Shown: positions 30,368-38,843 of the stretch, piece after piece
Position numbering within the stretch: position 1 is the first letter of the stretch
Layout: every line of letters starts with the position of its first letter
NCBI GenBank assembly: GCA_029977425.1
Contig: JAPOKX010000003.1
Location: forward strand, 1-39,817
Reading direction: 5' to 3'
DNA length: 39,817 bases
Source: Actinomycetota bacterium
GTDB lineage: Bacteria > Actinomycetota > Actinomycetes > S36-B12
Notes under the pieces: model-generated
Seen by the model: the letters and a program-made list of their open reading frames with translations, nothing else
What the model was told of the DNA's origin: nothing
Database searches by the model: none
Position numbers and translations under genes: made by a program

Positions 30368-30462
30368 GCTGCCTCCTGCCTGCCGATCGCGCCGACGCGC
30401 GATTCCCCCATCCGCCCCCGGTCGCTAGTCTGCCGGGACAGGCAAGGGACCCGGGAGGGGAC

Positions 30463-30699
30463 ATGAGCGTCCAGGCATACGTACTGGTCCAGACCGAGGT
30501 CGGTGCCACCGTCGGGGTCCGCTCGGCGATCGCGGCGATCCCGGGAGTGATCTCCGCCGAGGACGTCACCGGCCCCTACGACATCATCGTGCGCGCCGAG
30601 GCACCCGGGATCGACGAACTCGGCCGCGAGGTCCTCAGCGCCATCCAGCAGGTCGGGGGCATCACGCGCACCCTCACGTGCCCCGTCGTGCACCTCTGA
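30463..30699 (+). CDS. Stand-alone Lrp/AsnC ligand-binding (RAM) domain protein
   Basis: 78 aa MSVQAYVLVQTEVGATVGVRSAIAAIPGVISAEDVTGPYDIIVRAEAPGIDELGREVLSAIQQVGGITRTLTCPVV; no HTH domain. Confidence 0.88.
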   Translation: MSVQAYVLVQTEVGATVGVRSAIAAIPGVISAEDVTGPYDIIVRAEAPGIDELGREVLSAIQQVGGITRTLTCPVVHL

Positions 30700-30712
30700 G
30701 GCCGCCCTACCC

Positions 30713-31153
30713 ATGCCCTCGCGCACGTCCCTCGCCGTCGCCGCGGCCGTTGCGGTGGTCGCTCTCGTCTCAGGCTGCGGCCGGCAGGTGGCCGTGCCCC
30801 CACCCGATGCGCGGGCTCCCGTCTGCGATCAGGTGTCGATCCCGGCGACGGTCTCCGGCGCGGGACTGCGCCCCACCACCGAGCCCGGCACGGCGGCGTG
30901 GGGCGAGCCTCCGATCACCTACCGGTGCGGAGTGGTTCGACCTGCCGCCCTGGCACCGACGTCCAAGCTCCTCGATGTCGGCGGCATCGGATGGCTGCCG
31001 ATCGAGGGCGCGGGCGGCACCGGCTTCTTCGCCGTCACGTGGCCGACGGAGAGTGAGCCGGTCTACGTCGAAGTGCTCGTGCCCGACGAGTACGCCGCTC
31101 CGGCGGACGTGCTCATCGACATCTCCGCAGCGCTGGCCTCCGCCGGCGACTAG
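30713..31153 (+). CDS. DUF3515 family putative lipoprotein
   Basis: N-terminal signal with lipobox-like LVSGCG; CDQVSIPATVSGAGLRPT...WGEPPITYRCGV; thiL/ddl neighbourhood. Confidence 0.82.
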   Translation: MPSRTSLAVAAAVAVVALVSGCGRQVAVPPPDARAPVCDQVSIPATVSGAGLRPTTEPGTAAWGEPPITYRCGVVRPAALAPTSKLLDVGGIGWLPIEGAGGTGFFAVTWPTESEPVYVEVLVPDEYAAPADVLIDISAALASAGD

Positions 31154-31159
31154 GTCACC

Positions 31160-32263
31160 TCAGCGCAGGCCGGTGCCCCTCCTCAGCGCATCCGCGATGA
31201 GGAGGTCGAGCACCGTCGCATAGTCGATACCGCTGGCCGCGCACATGCGCGGGAAGAGCGAAATGGGCGTGAAGCCCGGCATGGTGTTGACCTCGTTGAC
31301 GAGGACCCCATCGGGACGGACGAAGAAGTCGACGCGCGCGAGGCCCTCGCAGTCCAGCGCCTCGAAGGCGGCGACCGCAAGACGCCGCACCTCCTCCTCG
31401 ACGTCTGCGGGCAGATCGGCGGGGACGACGAGTTCGGCGGCATCGTCGAGGTACTTCGCCTCGAAGTCGTAGAACTCGTGCGCGCCGCTCACGATGATCT
31501 CCGCGCAGCGCGTGGCACGCGGTGCCCCGGTCTCGTCCACGATGACCGCGCACTCGATCTCCCGCGCATCGGGGATGCCCGCCTCGATGATGAGGCGCGG
31601 GTCCCAGGACCGCGCCTCGGCGATCGCCGCATCGAGGCCTGCCGGATCGCTCACCTTGGTGATGCCCACGGAGGAGCCAGCCCGCGCCGGCTTCACGAAG
31701 ACGGGATACCCGAGTGAGTCCACACGTGCGCGCACGGAGGCCGCGTCCCTGTCCCACTGCGCCCCCGTGACCACGGCACTCGGCCCGACAGGCAGGCCGG
31801 CCGCGGCAAGCAGCGCCTTCATATGGCCCTTGTCCATCGCGGCGGCAGAGGCGAACACACCGGAGCCGACGTACGGAATGCCCGCCATCTCGAGAAGTCC
31901 CTGCACCGTGCCGTCCTCGCCCCAGGGGCCGTGAAGGACGGGGAAGACCACGTCCACGCCGCGGATGGCATCGGGGGCATTGACGCCGCCGACGGGCTCG
32001 GGCAGGAGGACTGCCGACTCCCCCGTGTCCGCGACCTCGGGCAACTGCCCCGGCGCGGCCGCGGCGATGGCGCCGGGATCGGCGTCGACGCGCATCCAAC
32101 GTCCGTCCGGGAGGATTCCCACCGCGGCGACGTCGTACCGCCCGCGATCGAGGGACCGCAGGACACCCGCCGCGCTCAGGCACGAGATGGCGTGCTCGCT
32201 GCTGCGGCCCCCGAAGAGGACGAGCACGCGCACGCGCCCCGCCGCCGAGTCGCCTGCCACCAC
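31160..32263 (-). CDS. ddl: D-alanine--D-alanine ligase
   Basis: VLVLFGGRSSEHAISCLSAAGVL, FPVLHGPWGEDGTVQGLLEMAGIPYVGSGV, KPARAGSSVGITKV, VNEVNTMPGFTPISLFPRM. Likely GTG start 32263; the ORF extends to 32395. Confidence 0.95.
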   Translation of the reverse strand: MVAGDSAAGRVRVLVLFGGRSSEHAISCLSAAGVLRSLDRGRYDVAAVGILPDGRWMRVDADPGAIAAAAPGQLPEVADTGESAVLLPEPVGGVNAPDAIRGVDVVFPVLHGPWGEDGTVQGLLEMAGIPYVGSGVFASAAAMDKGHMKALLAAAGLPVGPSAVVTGAQWDRDAASVRARVDSLGYPVFVKPARAGSSVGITKVSDPAGLDAAIAEARSWDPRLIIEAGIPDAREIECAVIVDETGAPRATRCAEIIVSGAHEFYDFEAKYLDDAAELVVPADLPADVEEEVRRLAVAAFEALDCEGLARVDFFVRPDGVLVNEVNTMPGFTPISLFPRMCAASGIDYATVLDLLIADALRRGTGLR

Positions 32264-32307
32264 GCCCGAGACGTTAGTGCCCGGGCCGCGCGTTAGGGTC
32301 GGCGCCA
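32263..32307. promoter_or_regulatory. Candidate back-to-back leaderless promoters for ddl (-) and the gamma-lyase-like gene (+)
   Basis: TAACGT + 7 nt + GTG on minus; TAGGGT + 7 nt + ATG on plus; the two -10-like hexamers are 17 nt apart. Confidence 0.5.
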
Positions 32308-33428
32308 TGCCGGAGCAGCCCGAGACCGCCTGGTCGATCGACACGCAGCTGGTCCACGCCGGGCGTCCGCCCGCCGAGCCGGGCAATCCGGTCAACTACC
32401 CCATCGAACTGTCGTCCACGTATCACGCGGGTGGCGAGGTGGAGTACGCGCGCGACGGCACCCTCGGAATGCGCTCGCTCGAGGAGGCGATGGGTCCGCT
32501 GGAGGGTGGCGAGGCGATTGCCTTCGCCTCGGGCATGGCAGCCGCCAACGCGATCATGGACCTCCTACCGCAGGGTGCCATCGTCGTCGCCGCGGAGTTC
32601 ACCTACACGGGCGTGGCCCTGCGCCTGCGCGAACTCGACGAGCGCGGCGCGATCAGCCTGCGTCGCGTCGACATCGCGGACACGGAGGCCGTCATCGCGG
32701 CCCTTCAGGGCGCGGACGCCGTGTGGGTGGAGTCGCCCACCAATCCCATGATGGAGATCGCGGACATCCCCGCGATCAGCGAGGCGGCGCACGCGGTCGG
32801 TGCGGTCGTGGTCTGCGACAACACCTTCGCGACCCCCCTCGGCCAGCGCCCGCTGCAGATGGGCGCCGATGTCGTGCTCCACAGCGCGACGAAGGCGATC
32901 GGCGGGCACTCCGACTGCCTGCTGGGCATCGTGGTCACGGCCGATCCCGACCGGGCGGATGCCCTGCGCGTGCGCCGCACGCTGCTCGGCGCAGCCCCGG
33001 GCGCACTTGAGTGCTATCTCGTGCTGCGGGGCCTGCGCACCCTGGCCCTGCGACGCGCCCGCTCGCAGGCAAGTGCCCAGGTGATCGCCGAGCGCCTGGC
33101 CGCGCACCCTGCCGTCGCCCGCGTCCGCTATCCCGGCCTGCCTGGCGATCCGGGCCGCGAGCGAGCCGCGCGACTCATGACGGGTCCCGGCTTCATGATG
33201 GCCATCGAGATCGCCGGCGATGCCGCCGCGGCACAGACGGTCGCGGAGTCCGTGCGCCTGTGGGTGCATGCGACGAGCCTCGGCGGGGTCGAGTCGCTCA
33301 TCGAGCGGCGCAGGCGCTGGCCGGCGGAGAACCCTCGCGTGCCCGAGGCGCTCCTGCGCCTCTCGGTCGGCATAGAGGATCCCGAGGATCTCTGGACCGA
33401 CCTGGCGGGCGCCCTGGCTCGCGTGTGA
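32307..33428 (+). CDS. Cystathionine gamma-lyase/synthase-like PLP enzyme
   Basis: 373 aa; LEGGEAIAFASGMAAANAIMDLL, VWVESPTNPMMEIADIPAI, VVLHSATKAIGGHSDCLLG (PLP Lys), SLGGVESLIERR. Confidence 0.88.
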   Translation: MPEQPETAWSIDTQLVHAGRPPAEPGNPVNYPIELSSTYHAGGEVEYARDGTLGMRSLEEAMGPLEGGEAIAFASGMAAANAIMDLLPQGAIVVAAEFTYTGVALRLRELDERGAISLRRVDIADTEAVIAALQGADAVWVESPTNPMMEIADIPAISEAAHAVGAVVVCDNTFATPLGQRPLQMGADVVLHSATKAIGGHSDCLLGIVVTADPDRADALRVRRTLLGAAPGALECYLVLRGLRTLALRRARSQASAQVIAERLAAHPAVARVRYPGLPGDPGRERAARLMTGPGFMMAIEIAGDAAAAQTVAESVRLWVHATSLGGVESLIERRRRWPAENPRVPEALLRLSVGIEDPEDLWTDLAGALARV

Positions 33429-33445
33429 CTCCCTGCGCGTGACGG

Positions 33446-34453
33446 CTAGCCCAGGCGCGTCTCGGGCTTGGGCGAGCGCGACATGAAGGCCGCGAGCATC
33501 TCCTGCGGCTTCATGCCGTGGTGGACGACTTGTACGACCTGCTCGGTGATGGGCATCTCCACGCCGTGGCGCGTGGCGAGGTCGAGGATCGACTGACAGC
33601 TCTTGACCCCTTCGCAGGTCTGCTTCGTCGCCGAGATGGTCTCGTCCACGGTGAGGCCCGAGCCCAGGTTGACGCCGAAGGTGCGATTGCGCGAGAGCGG
33701 GGACTGGCAGGTGGCGATGAGGTCGCCCACTCCGGCGAGGCCCATGAAGGTGAGGGGGTCGGCGCCCAGCGCCGTGCCGAGTCGCGCCATCTCGGCGAGC
33801 CCTCGGGTGATGAGGGACGCCTGCGAGTTCTCGCCGAAGCCCAGGCCCGAGGCCATGCCGTTGGCGAGGGCGATGACGTTCTTGACCGAGCCGCCGATCT
33901 CGACGCCGACGACGTCGGTGGTCCAGTACGCGCGGAAGTAGTCGGTGGTGCAGGCATCCTGCAGGCGCTGCGCGCTGTCGCGATCTGAGCAGGCCACCGT
34001 CGTGCCGGCGGGCTGACGCAGGGCGATCTCGCGTGCGAGATTGGGGCCCGAAACGACCGCGACGCGCGCGGAGGGCACCTGCGCCACGTCCTCGATGACC
34101 TGGCTCATGCGCAGCGTCGTGCCGATCTCGATGCCCTTCATCAGGCTGACGAGGACGCTGCCGGGCGCGAGGGTGTCGCGCCAGCGGGCGAGGTTGTCGC
34201 GCAGCGACTGGGCGGGCACGGCGAGCACGACGAGCGGCGCTCCCTCGAGGGCCTCGCGCTCATCAGCCGTGGCGCGCAGGCTCGCCGGCAGGCGAATGCC
34301 GGGGTGATAGCGCTCGTTGACATGCTCGTCGTTGATCTGGCGTGCGAGGTCCGCATCGCGACTCCACATCACGACATCGCCCCCTGCATCGGCGAGGATC
34401 ATCGCGAAGGCAGTCCCCCAGGACCCGGATCCCATGACGGCAACTCGACTCAT
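33446..34453 (-). CDS. gpsA: NAD(P)H-dependent glycerol-3-phosphate dehydrogenase
   Basis: RVAVMGSGSWGTAFAMILADAGGDVVMWSRD, LVSLMKGIEIGTTLRMS, GGSVKNVIALANGMASGLGFGENSQASLITRGLAEM. Confidence 0.97.
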   Translation of the reverse strand: MSRVAVMGSGSWGTAFAMILADAGGDVVMWSRDADLARQINDEHVNERYHPGIRLPASLRATADEREALEGAPLVVLAVPAQSLRDNLARWRDTLAPGSVLVSLMKGIEIGTTLRMSQVIEDVAQVPSARVAVVSGPNLAREIALRQPAGTTVACSDRDSAQRLQDACTTDYFRAYWTTDVVGVEIGGSVKNVIALANGMASGLGFGENSQASLITRGLAEMARLGTALGADPLTFMGLAGVGDLIATCQSPLSRNRTFGVNLGSGLTVDETISATKQTCEGVKSCQSILDLATRHGVEMPITEQVVQVVHHGMKPQEMLAAFMSRSPKPETRLG

Positions 34454-35154
34454 GCGGCCTCACCCCTGTTCAGTTGTGCCTGGTCGTGACGGATCTCGCG
34501 CAGCAGTGCGGTGATGGCCGCCATGACGCGATCGGTCGCCTGACGCAGGGCCTCAGCATCCGGCTCGCCCTCCGCGCGCAGGTCATCGAGCTCCACCGGC
34601 GGACCGATGAGCACATGCATGGTCTTGCGCGGGAAGGCCTTGAATTCCTTGCGGTAGGGCCCCATGACCTCCTGTGCACCCCAGTGCGCCATCGGGATGA
34701 CCGGCACGCCGGCCGTGAGGGCGATGCGCGCTGCTCCGGTCTTGGCCGCCATCGGCCACAGGTCGGGATCCTTCGTGATGGTGCCCTCGGGGTAGACGAT
34801 GACGCACTCCCCTGCGGCCGCAGCGTCCACAGCAGCCTCGACGGCTGCAGCGGCGTCCCGGGTGCCGCGGACGACGGGGATCTGGCCCGCACTCCGCATC
34901 ACCCAGCCCACCACCGGCACCCGGAAGAGCGCGTCCTTGGCGAGGAAACGAGGCGGACGGCCGTTGTCCCAGAGGACATGCGAGATGACGATGGGATCGA
35001 ACCATGAGAGGTGATTGGCCGCGAGCACCATCCCGCTGTCGACGTCGAGGTGCTCAGTGCCGCGCCAGTCGCGGCGCGTGATGAACATCATGAAGGGCCT
35101 GAGGATGACGGCCGCCAGGCGATAGGCGAAGCCCAGTCGATCCTGCCTGGTCAC
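34450..35154 (-). CDS. plsC: 1-acyl-sn-glycerol-3-phosphate acyltransferase
   Basis: VLAANHLSWFDPIV (NHxxxxD), VIVYPEGTITKDPDLWPMAAKTGAARIAL; overlaps gpsA. Start GTG 35154 or 35163; the ORF extension to 35865 is antisense to cofC. Confidence 0.9.
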   Translation of the reverse strand: MTRQDRLGFAYRLAAVILRPFMMFITRRDWRGTEHLDVDSGMVLAANHLSWFDPIVISHVLWDNGRPPRFLAKDALFRVPVVGWVMRSAGQIPVVRGTRDAAAAVEAAVDAAAAGECVIVYPEGTITKDPDLWPMAAKTGAARIALTAGVPVIPMAHWGAQEVMGPYRKEFKAFPRKTMHVLIGPPVELDDLRAEGEPDAEALRQATDRVMAAITALLREIRHDQAQLNRGEAA

Positions 35155-35248
35155 CCGAGCCACGCCGCCCCACCTCCCATCGCGGAAGTCTCCCAGGACG
35201 GAGGCGCCCCTGTCATGGGGACGCGCATCGACGCCATGGCATGCTCGC

Positions 35249-35869
35249 GTGGTGGACGCAGCCTGGCGCATCGTCATCCCCCTGCGCCTGAGCGACGCGA
35301 AATCCCGACTCTCGAGCCAGACCGCGTCGAGGCGCCGTGAGCTCGTCGTGGCCATGGCACTGGACGTGGCGACGGCCGCTGCGAGCTGCCCGGGCGTCGA
35401 CGACATCGTCCTGGTGGCGGATCGGGCGGGGATCGAAGCAGTCGAGGCCTCGGGAATGGGCGGCATCCGCATGCTCGAGGATGCGGGCGGAGGGCTGAAC
35501 GCCGCGATCCTTGCCGGTGCTGCCGACGCATCCGGGCCCGTGGCCGCGCTCCTCGCCGACGTGCCCTGCGCCACCCCGGAGGCGCTTGCGCTCGCGCTGA
35601 CCACCTGCACGGAGGGCCCTGCCTTCGTGAGCGATGCCGAGGGCATCGGCACGACGCTCCTCGGCGCGCCTCGTGCGACGGATCTGCACCCCCGCTTCGG
35701 TCCTCGTTCGCGGGCCGCGCACGTGGCCGCGGGCGCCCGGGACATCGCCGATCCCGCACCCGGAGCCCTCGCCGGCCTGCGCCGCGATGTCGACAGCGAA
35801 GTCGACCTCTGGGATGCCCGGAGGATCGGCCTCGGGGCCTTCACTCGGGCCGTCGTCGCGCGCACCTGA
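35249..35869 (+). CDS. cofC: 2-phospho-L-lactate guanylyltransferase (F420 biosynthesis)
   Basis: IVIPLRLSDAKSRLSSQTASRRRELVVAMALDVATAA, ADVPCATPEAL, HPRFGPRSRAAHVAAGA, DVDSEVDLWDA. Confidence 0.9.
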   Translation: MVDAAWRIVIPLRLSDAKSRLSSQTASRRRELVVAMALDVATAAASCPGVDDIVLVADRAGIEAVEASGMGGIRMLEDAGGGLNAAILAGAADASGPVAALLADVPCATPEALALALTTCTEGPAFVSDAEGIGTTLLGAPRATDLHPRFGPRSRAAHVAAGARDIADPAPGALAGLRRDVDSEVDLWDARRIGLGAFTRAVVART

Positions 35870-35886
35870 CGGCGACCTCGCAGACA

Positions 35887-35919
35887 GAAGCGGGGCCGGG
35901 CAATGCCCGACCCCGCTTC
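35887..35919. terminator. Bidirectional stem-loop between cofC (+) and hup (-)
   Basis: GAAGCGGGGCCGGGCA-a-TGCCCGACCCCGCTTC, 16-bp arms with one non-complementary/wobble position, at a convergent gene junction. Confidence 0.8.
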
Positions 35920-35933
35920 CGTGACAGCTGGTT

Positions 35934-36368
35934 CTACTTCTTCTTCGCGGCCTTCTTGGCGGGAGCCTTCTTGGCCGGGGCCTTCTTGGCGGGAGCCTTC
36001 TTGGCCGGGGCCTTCTTGGCCGGGGCCTTCTTGGCGGGAGCCTTCTTAGCCGGAGCCTTCTTGGCAGCCTTCTTGGCCGGGGCAGCCTTCTTGGCGCCCG
36101 ACACGACAGCCTTGAACTCCGCACCCGGGCGGAACTTCGGAAGCTTGGTGGCCTTGATCTGCACGGTCTCACCCGTCTGCGGGTTGCGACCGGTGCGCGC
36201 CTTGCGATCGTGGCGCTGGAAGACGCCGAAGCCGGCGAGGGCGACCTTCTCGCCGCGCGCGACGGCGCGCTTCAGCTCGTCGAGGGCCGCCTCGATGACG
36301 TTGCTGACATCGCGCTTGCTGTGCCCGAGCTGCGTGGACACCGAGTCGATGAGTTCCTGCTTGTTCAC
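35934..36368 (-). CDS. hup: HU-family DNA-binding protein with Lys/Ala/Pro-rich C-terminal tail
   Basis: [86 protein letters not shown], then (APAKK)n; GTG start with GGAGGGG. Confidence 0.95.
   Translation of the reverse strand: MNKQELIDSVSTQLGHSKRDVSNVIEAALDELKRAVARGEKVALAGFGVFQRHDRKARTGRNPQTGETVQIKATKLPKFRPGAEFKAVVSGAKKAAPAKKAAKKAPAKKAPAKKAPAKKAPAKKAPAKKAPAKKAPAKKAAKKK
35950..36100. repeat. Intragenic ~15-bp tandem repeat array in hup
   Basis: Repeated 'ccttcttggcsggrg' units encoding APAKK pentapeptides. Confidence 0.85.
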
Positions 36369-36374
36369 TTAAGT

Positions 36375-36432
36375 CCCCTCCGGAGGGAAGTCGGACCGAT
36401 CCTCGGATCGGTAGGCCGGTCCCGCGACCGGC
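36375..36432 (-). promoter_or_regulatory. Structured 5' leader of hup: three consecutive hairpins
   Basis: GCCGGT-cccgcg-ACCGGC (36415-36432), ACCGATCC-tc-GGATCGGT (36395-36412), and CCCTCCGGAGGG overlapping the SD. Confidence 0.5.
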
Positions 36433-36499
36433 GACATGCATCACCCTAGTACGGCAAGCGATTTCCGCCATCGGCGGGCTGGCGCGGGTCGTTCCGAGC

Positions 36500-37090
36500 T
36501 CAGCCGATCGTCGTCGGGGAGTAGGCCGGCCGCGACGACTCGAACGTCGCGATGGCGTCCTCCTTCTGGAGGGTGATCCCGATGTCGTCGAGGCCCTGGA
36601 GCAGTCGCCAGCGCACATAGGGATCGACGTCGAAGGACGCGACGAGGTCACCCGCGCTCACCGTCTGCGCCTCGAGATCGACCGTGACCGCGGTCGTGGG
36701 ATCGGCCTCGATGAGCGCCCACAGTCGCTCCACGGTCTCCTGGTCGACGAGAGCCGTGAGGAGTCCGGCCTTGCCGGAGTTGCCGCGGAAGATGTCGGCG
36801 AAGCGCGATGAGATCACGACTGTGAAGCCATAGTCCTGCAGGGCCCACACGGCGTGCTCGCGCGAGGAGCCCGTGCCGAAGTCCGGGCCGGCCACGAGCA
36901 CCGACACACCGGCGTACTCCGGCTGATTGAGCACGAAGTCGGGATCGCTGCGCCAGGCGCTGAAGAGTCCGTCCTCGAACCCGTGGCGGGTGATCCGCTT
37001 GAGGTACTCCGCGGGGATGATCTGGTCGGTGTCGACATTGCTGCGGCGCAGCGGAGCCGCGGTGCCGGTGTGGACGGTGAAGGCTTCCAT
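36500..37090 (-). CDS. leuD: 3-isopropylmalate dehydratase small subunit
   Basis: [57 protein letters not shown]. Confidence 0.97.
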   Translation of the reverse strand: MEAFTVHTGTAAPLRRSNVDTDQIIPAEYLKRITRHGFEDGLFSAWRSDPDFVLNQPEYAGVSVLVAGPDFGTGSSREHAVWALQDYGFTVVISSRFADIFRGNSGKAGLLTALVDQETVERLWALIEADPTTAVTVDLEAQTVSAGDLVASFDVDPYVRWRLLQGLDDIGITLQKEDAIATFESSRPAYSPTTIG

Positions 37091-37102
37091 GGGACTCCCT
37101 AC

Positions 37103-38509
37103 TCAGGCCAGGTCGGCAGGCGAGGCGAAGTGGCCGGTGACAGCCGTCGCGGCGGCTACCTGCGGGGACACCAGATGGGTGCGGCCACCCGGACCCTGGC
37201 GTCCTTCGAAGTTGCGGTTGGAGGTCGAGGCGCTGCGCTCCCCCGGCGTGAGCTTGTCGGGGTTCATTGCCAGGCACATGGAGCAGCCGGCCTCGCGCCA
37301 CTCCGCACCGGCGTCGATGAACACTCGGTCCAGGCCCTCCGATATCGCCTGGAGGCGCACCTTGACCGAGCCGGGAACGACGAGCATGCGCACGCCGTCG
37401 GCGACCTTGCGCCCCTCGAGGATCGAGGCTGCTGCGCGCAGGTCCTCGATGCGTCCGTTGGTGCACGACCCCACGAAGACGGTGTCGACGGGGATCTCGC
37501 GGATCGGCGTCCCAGGCGTGAGAGCCATGTATTCCAAGGCACGCTCGATGGCGACGCGCTCGACCTCGTCGGCGGCATCGTCCGGAGACGGCACGACGCC
37601 TGCGAGCGGCACGCCCTGGCCGGGGTTGGTGCCCCAGGTGACGAAGGGGCTCAACTCACTCGCCTCGATGACGACCTCGGCATCGAATCGGGCATCCGCA
37701 TCGGTCCGCAGCGTCTTCCAGTAGGCAACGGCGGCATCCCAGTCGGCGCCCTGTGGCGCGTGCGGACGGCCCTGGAGGTAGTCGAAGGTGGTGTCGTCGG
37801 GGGCGACCATGCCCGCGCGAGCTCCCGCCTCGATCGACATGTTGCACAGGGTCATGCGGCCTTCCATCGACAGGCCTTCGACGCCCTCGCCGCGGTATTC
37901 GAGGACGTAGCCCTGGCCACCGCCTGTGCCGATTTGCGCGATGACGGCGAGGATGAGGTCCTTGGCCGTGACGCCCTCAGGCAGCGGGCCGTTGATGGTG
38001 ATCGCCATGGTCTTGAAGGGCTTGAGCGGCAGCGTCTGCGTGGCGAGGACATGCTCGACCTCACTCGTGCCGATGCCGAAGGCCAGAGCGCCGAAGGCGC
38101 CGTGGGTCGACGTGTGCGAGTCCCCGCAGACGACCGTCATGCCCGGCTGGGTGAGGCCGAGCTGCGGGCCCACGACGTGGACGATGCCCTGATCCTCGCT
38201 GCCAAGCGGGAAGAGCGGCACTCCGAACTCTGCGCAGTTCTTGCGCAGTGCCTCGACCTGGGCGCGCGAGATGGGGTCGGCGATGGGCTTGTCGATGTCG
38301 ATCGTGGGGACGTTGTGGTCTTCGGTCGCGAGGGTGAGATCGGGGCGGCGTACAACGCGTCCCGCTGAGCGCAGTGCGTCGAAGGCCTGCGGACTCGTGA
38401 CCTCGTGCACGAGGTGGAGGTCGATGTAGAGCAGGTCGGGCTCACCGTCCGCACGGCTCACCACGTGCGCTTCCCAGACCTTCTCCGCCAGCGTCTTGCC
38501 CATGTCCAC
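37103..38509 (-). CDS. leuC: 3-isopropylmalate dehydratase large subunit
   Basis: [74 protein letters not shown]. Confidence 0.97.
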   Translation of the reverse strand: MDMGKTLAEKVWEAHVVSRADGEPDLLYIDLHLVHEVTSPQAFDALRSAGRVVRRPDLTLATEDHNVPTIDIDKPIADPISRAQVEALRKNCAEFGVPLFPLGSEDQGIVHVVGPQLGLTQPGMTVVCGDSHTSTHGAFGALAFGIGTSEVEHVLATQTLPLKPFKTMAITINGPLPEGVTAKDLILAVIAQIGTGGGQGYVLEYRGEGVEGLSMEGRMTLCNMSIEAGARAGMVAPDDTTFDYLQGRPHAPQGADWDAAVAYWKTLRTDADARFDAEVVIEASELSPFVTWGTNPGQGVPLAGVVPSPDDAADEVERVAIERALEYMALTPGTPIREIPVDTVFVGSCTNGRIEDLRAAASILEGRKVADGVRMLVVPGSVKVRLQAISEGLDRVFIDAGAEWREAGCSMCLAMNPDKLTPGERSASTSNRNFEGRQGPGGRTHLVSPQVAAATAVTGHFASPADLA

Positions 38510-38547
38510 TCCTTAGGGGGTGAAGCAAGGGTAACGACGCAAAAGGA

Positions 38548-38578
38548 AAGGCCCGATCCCGGGATGGGATCGGGCCTT
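38548..38578 (-). terminator. Intrinsic-type terminator between tRNA-Glu and leuC
   Basis: 13-bp perfect stem AAGGCCCGATCCC-gggat-GGGATCGGGCCTT; in minus orientation followed by TTTCCTTTTG (T-rich). Confidence 0.8.
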
Positions 38579-38604
38579 CCTGCGAGACATCGGTCTCGCT
38601 CGCG

Positions 38605-38677
38605 TAGCCCCGACGGGATTCGAACCCGCGCTACCGCCTTGAGAGGGCGGCGTGCTAGGCCGCTACACAACGGGGCC
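38605..38677 (-). tRNA. tRNA-Glu (anticodon CTC)
   Basis: GGCCCCGTTGTGTAGCGGCCTAGCACGCCGCCCTCTCAAGGCGGTAGCGCGGGTTCGAATCCCGTCGGGGCTA folds as a cloverleaf; GTTCGAATC T-arm; CTC in the anticodon loop. Confidence 0.95.
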
Positions 38678-38707
38678 GTGCGGCACGTGAGAGAGCACGT
38701 GCACTCG

Positions 38708-38779
38708 CTGGGGTACCAGGACTCGAACCTAGACTAACTGAACCAGAATCAGTTGGGCTGCCAATTACCCCATACCCCA
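38708..38779 (-). tRNA. tRNA-Gln (anticodon CTG)
   Basis: TGGGGTATGGGGTAATTGGCAGCCCAACTGATTCTGGTTCAGTTAGTCTAGGTTCGAGTCCTGGTACCCCAG; anticodon stem ACTGA/TCAGT with loop TTCTGGT. Confidence 0.94.
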
Positions 38780-38843
38780 TGGGCGTCTCCCGGCTCAGCG
38801 CCGAGCGACCCGGAGAGTGTACCCGAGCGCTCGTGAGGCCATG

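Noticed and set aside
35950-36100. Regular repeat array considered as a CRISPR or minisatellite
   Set aside because: No unique spacers; it is the in-frame coding repeat of the HU tail.
36854-38368. 504-aa plus-strand ORF antisense to leuD/leuC
   Set aside because: Mirror ORF of high-GC coding sequence; no domain signature.
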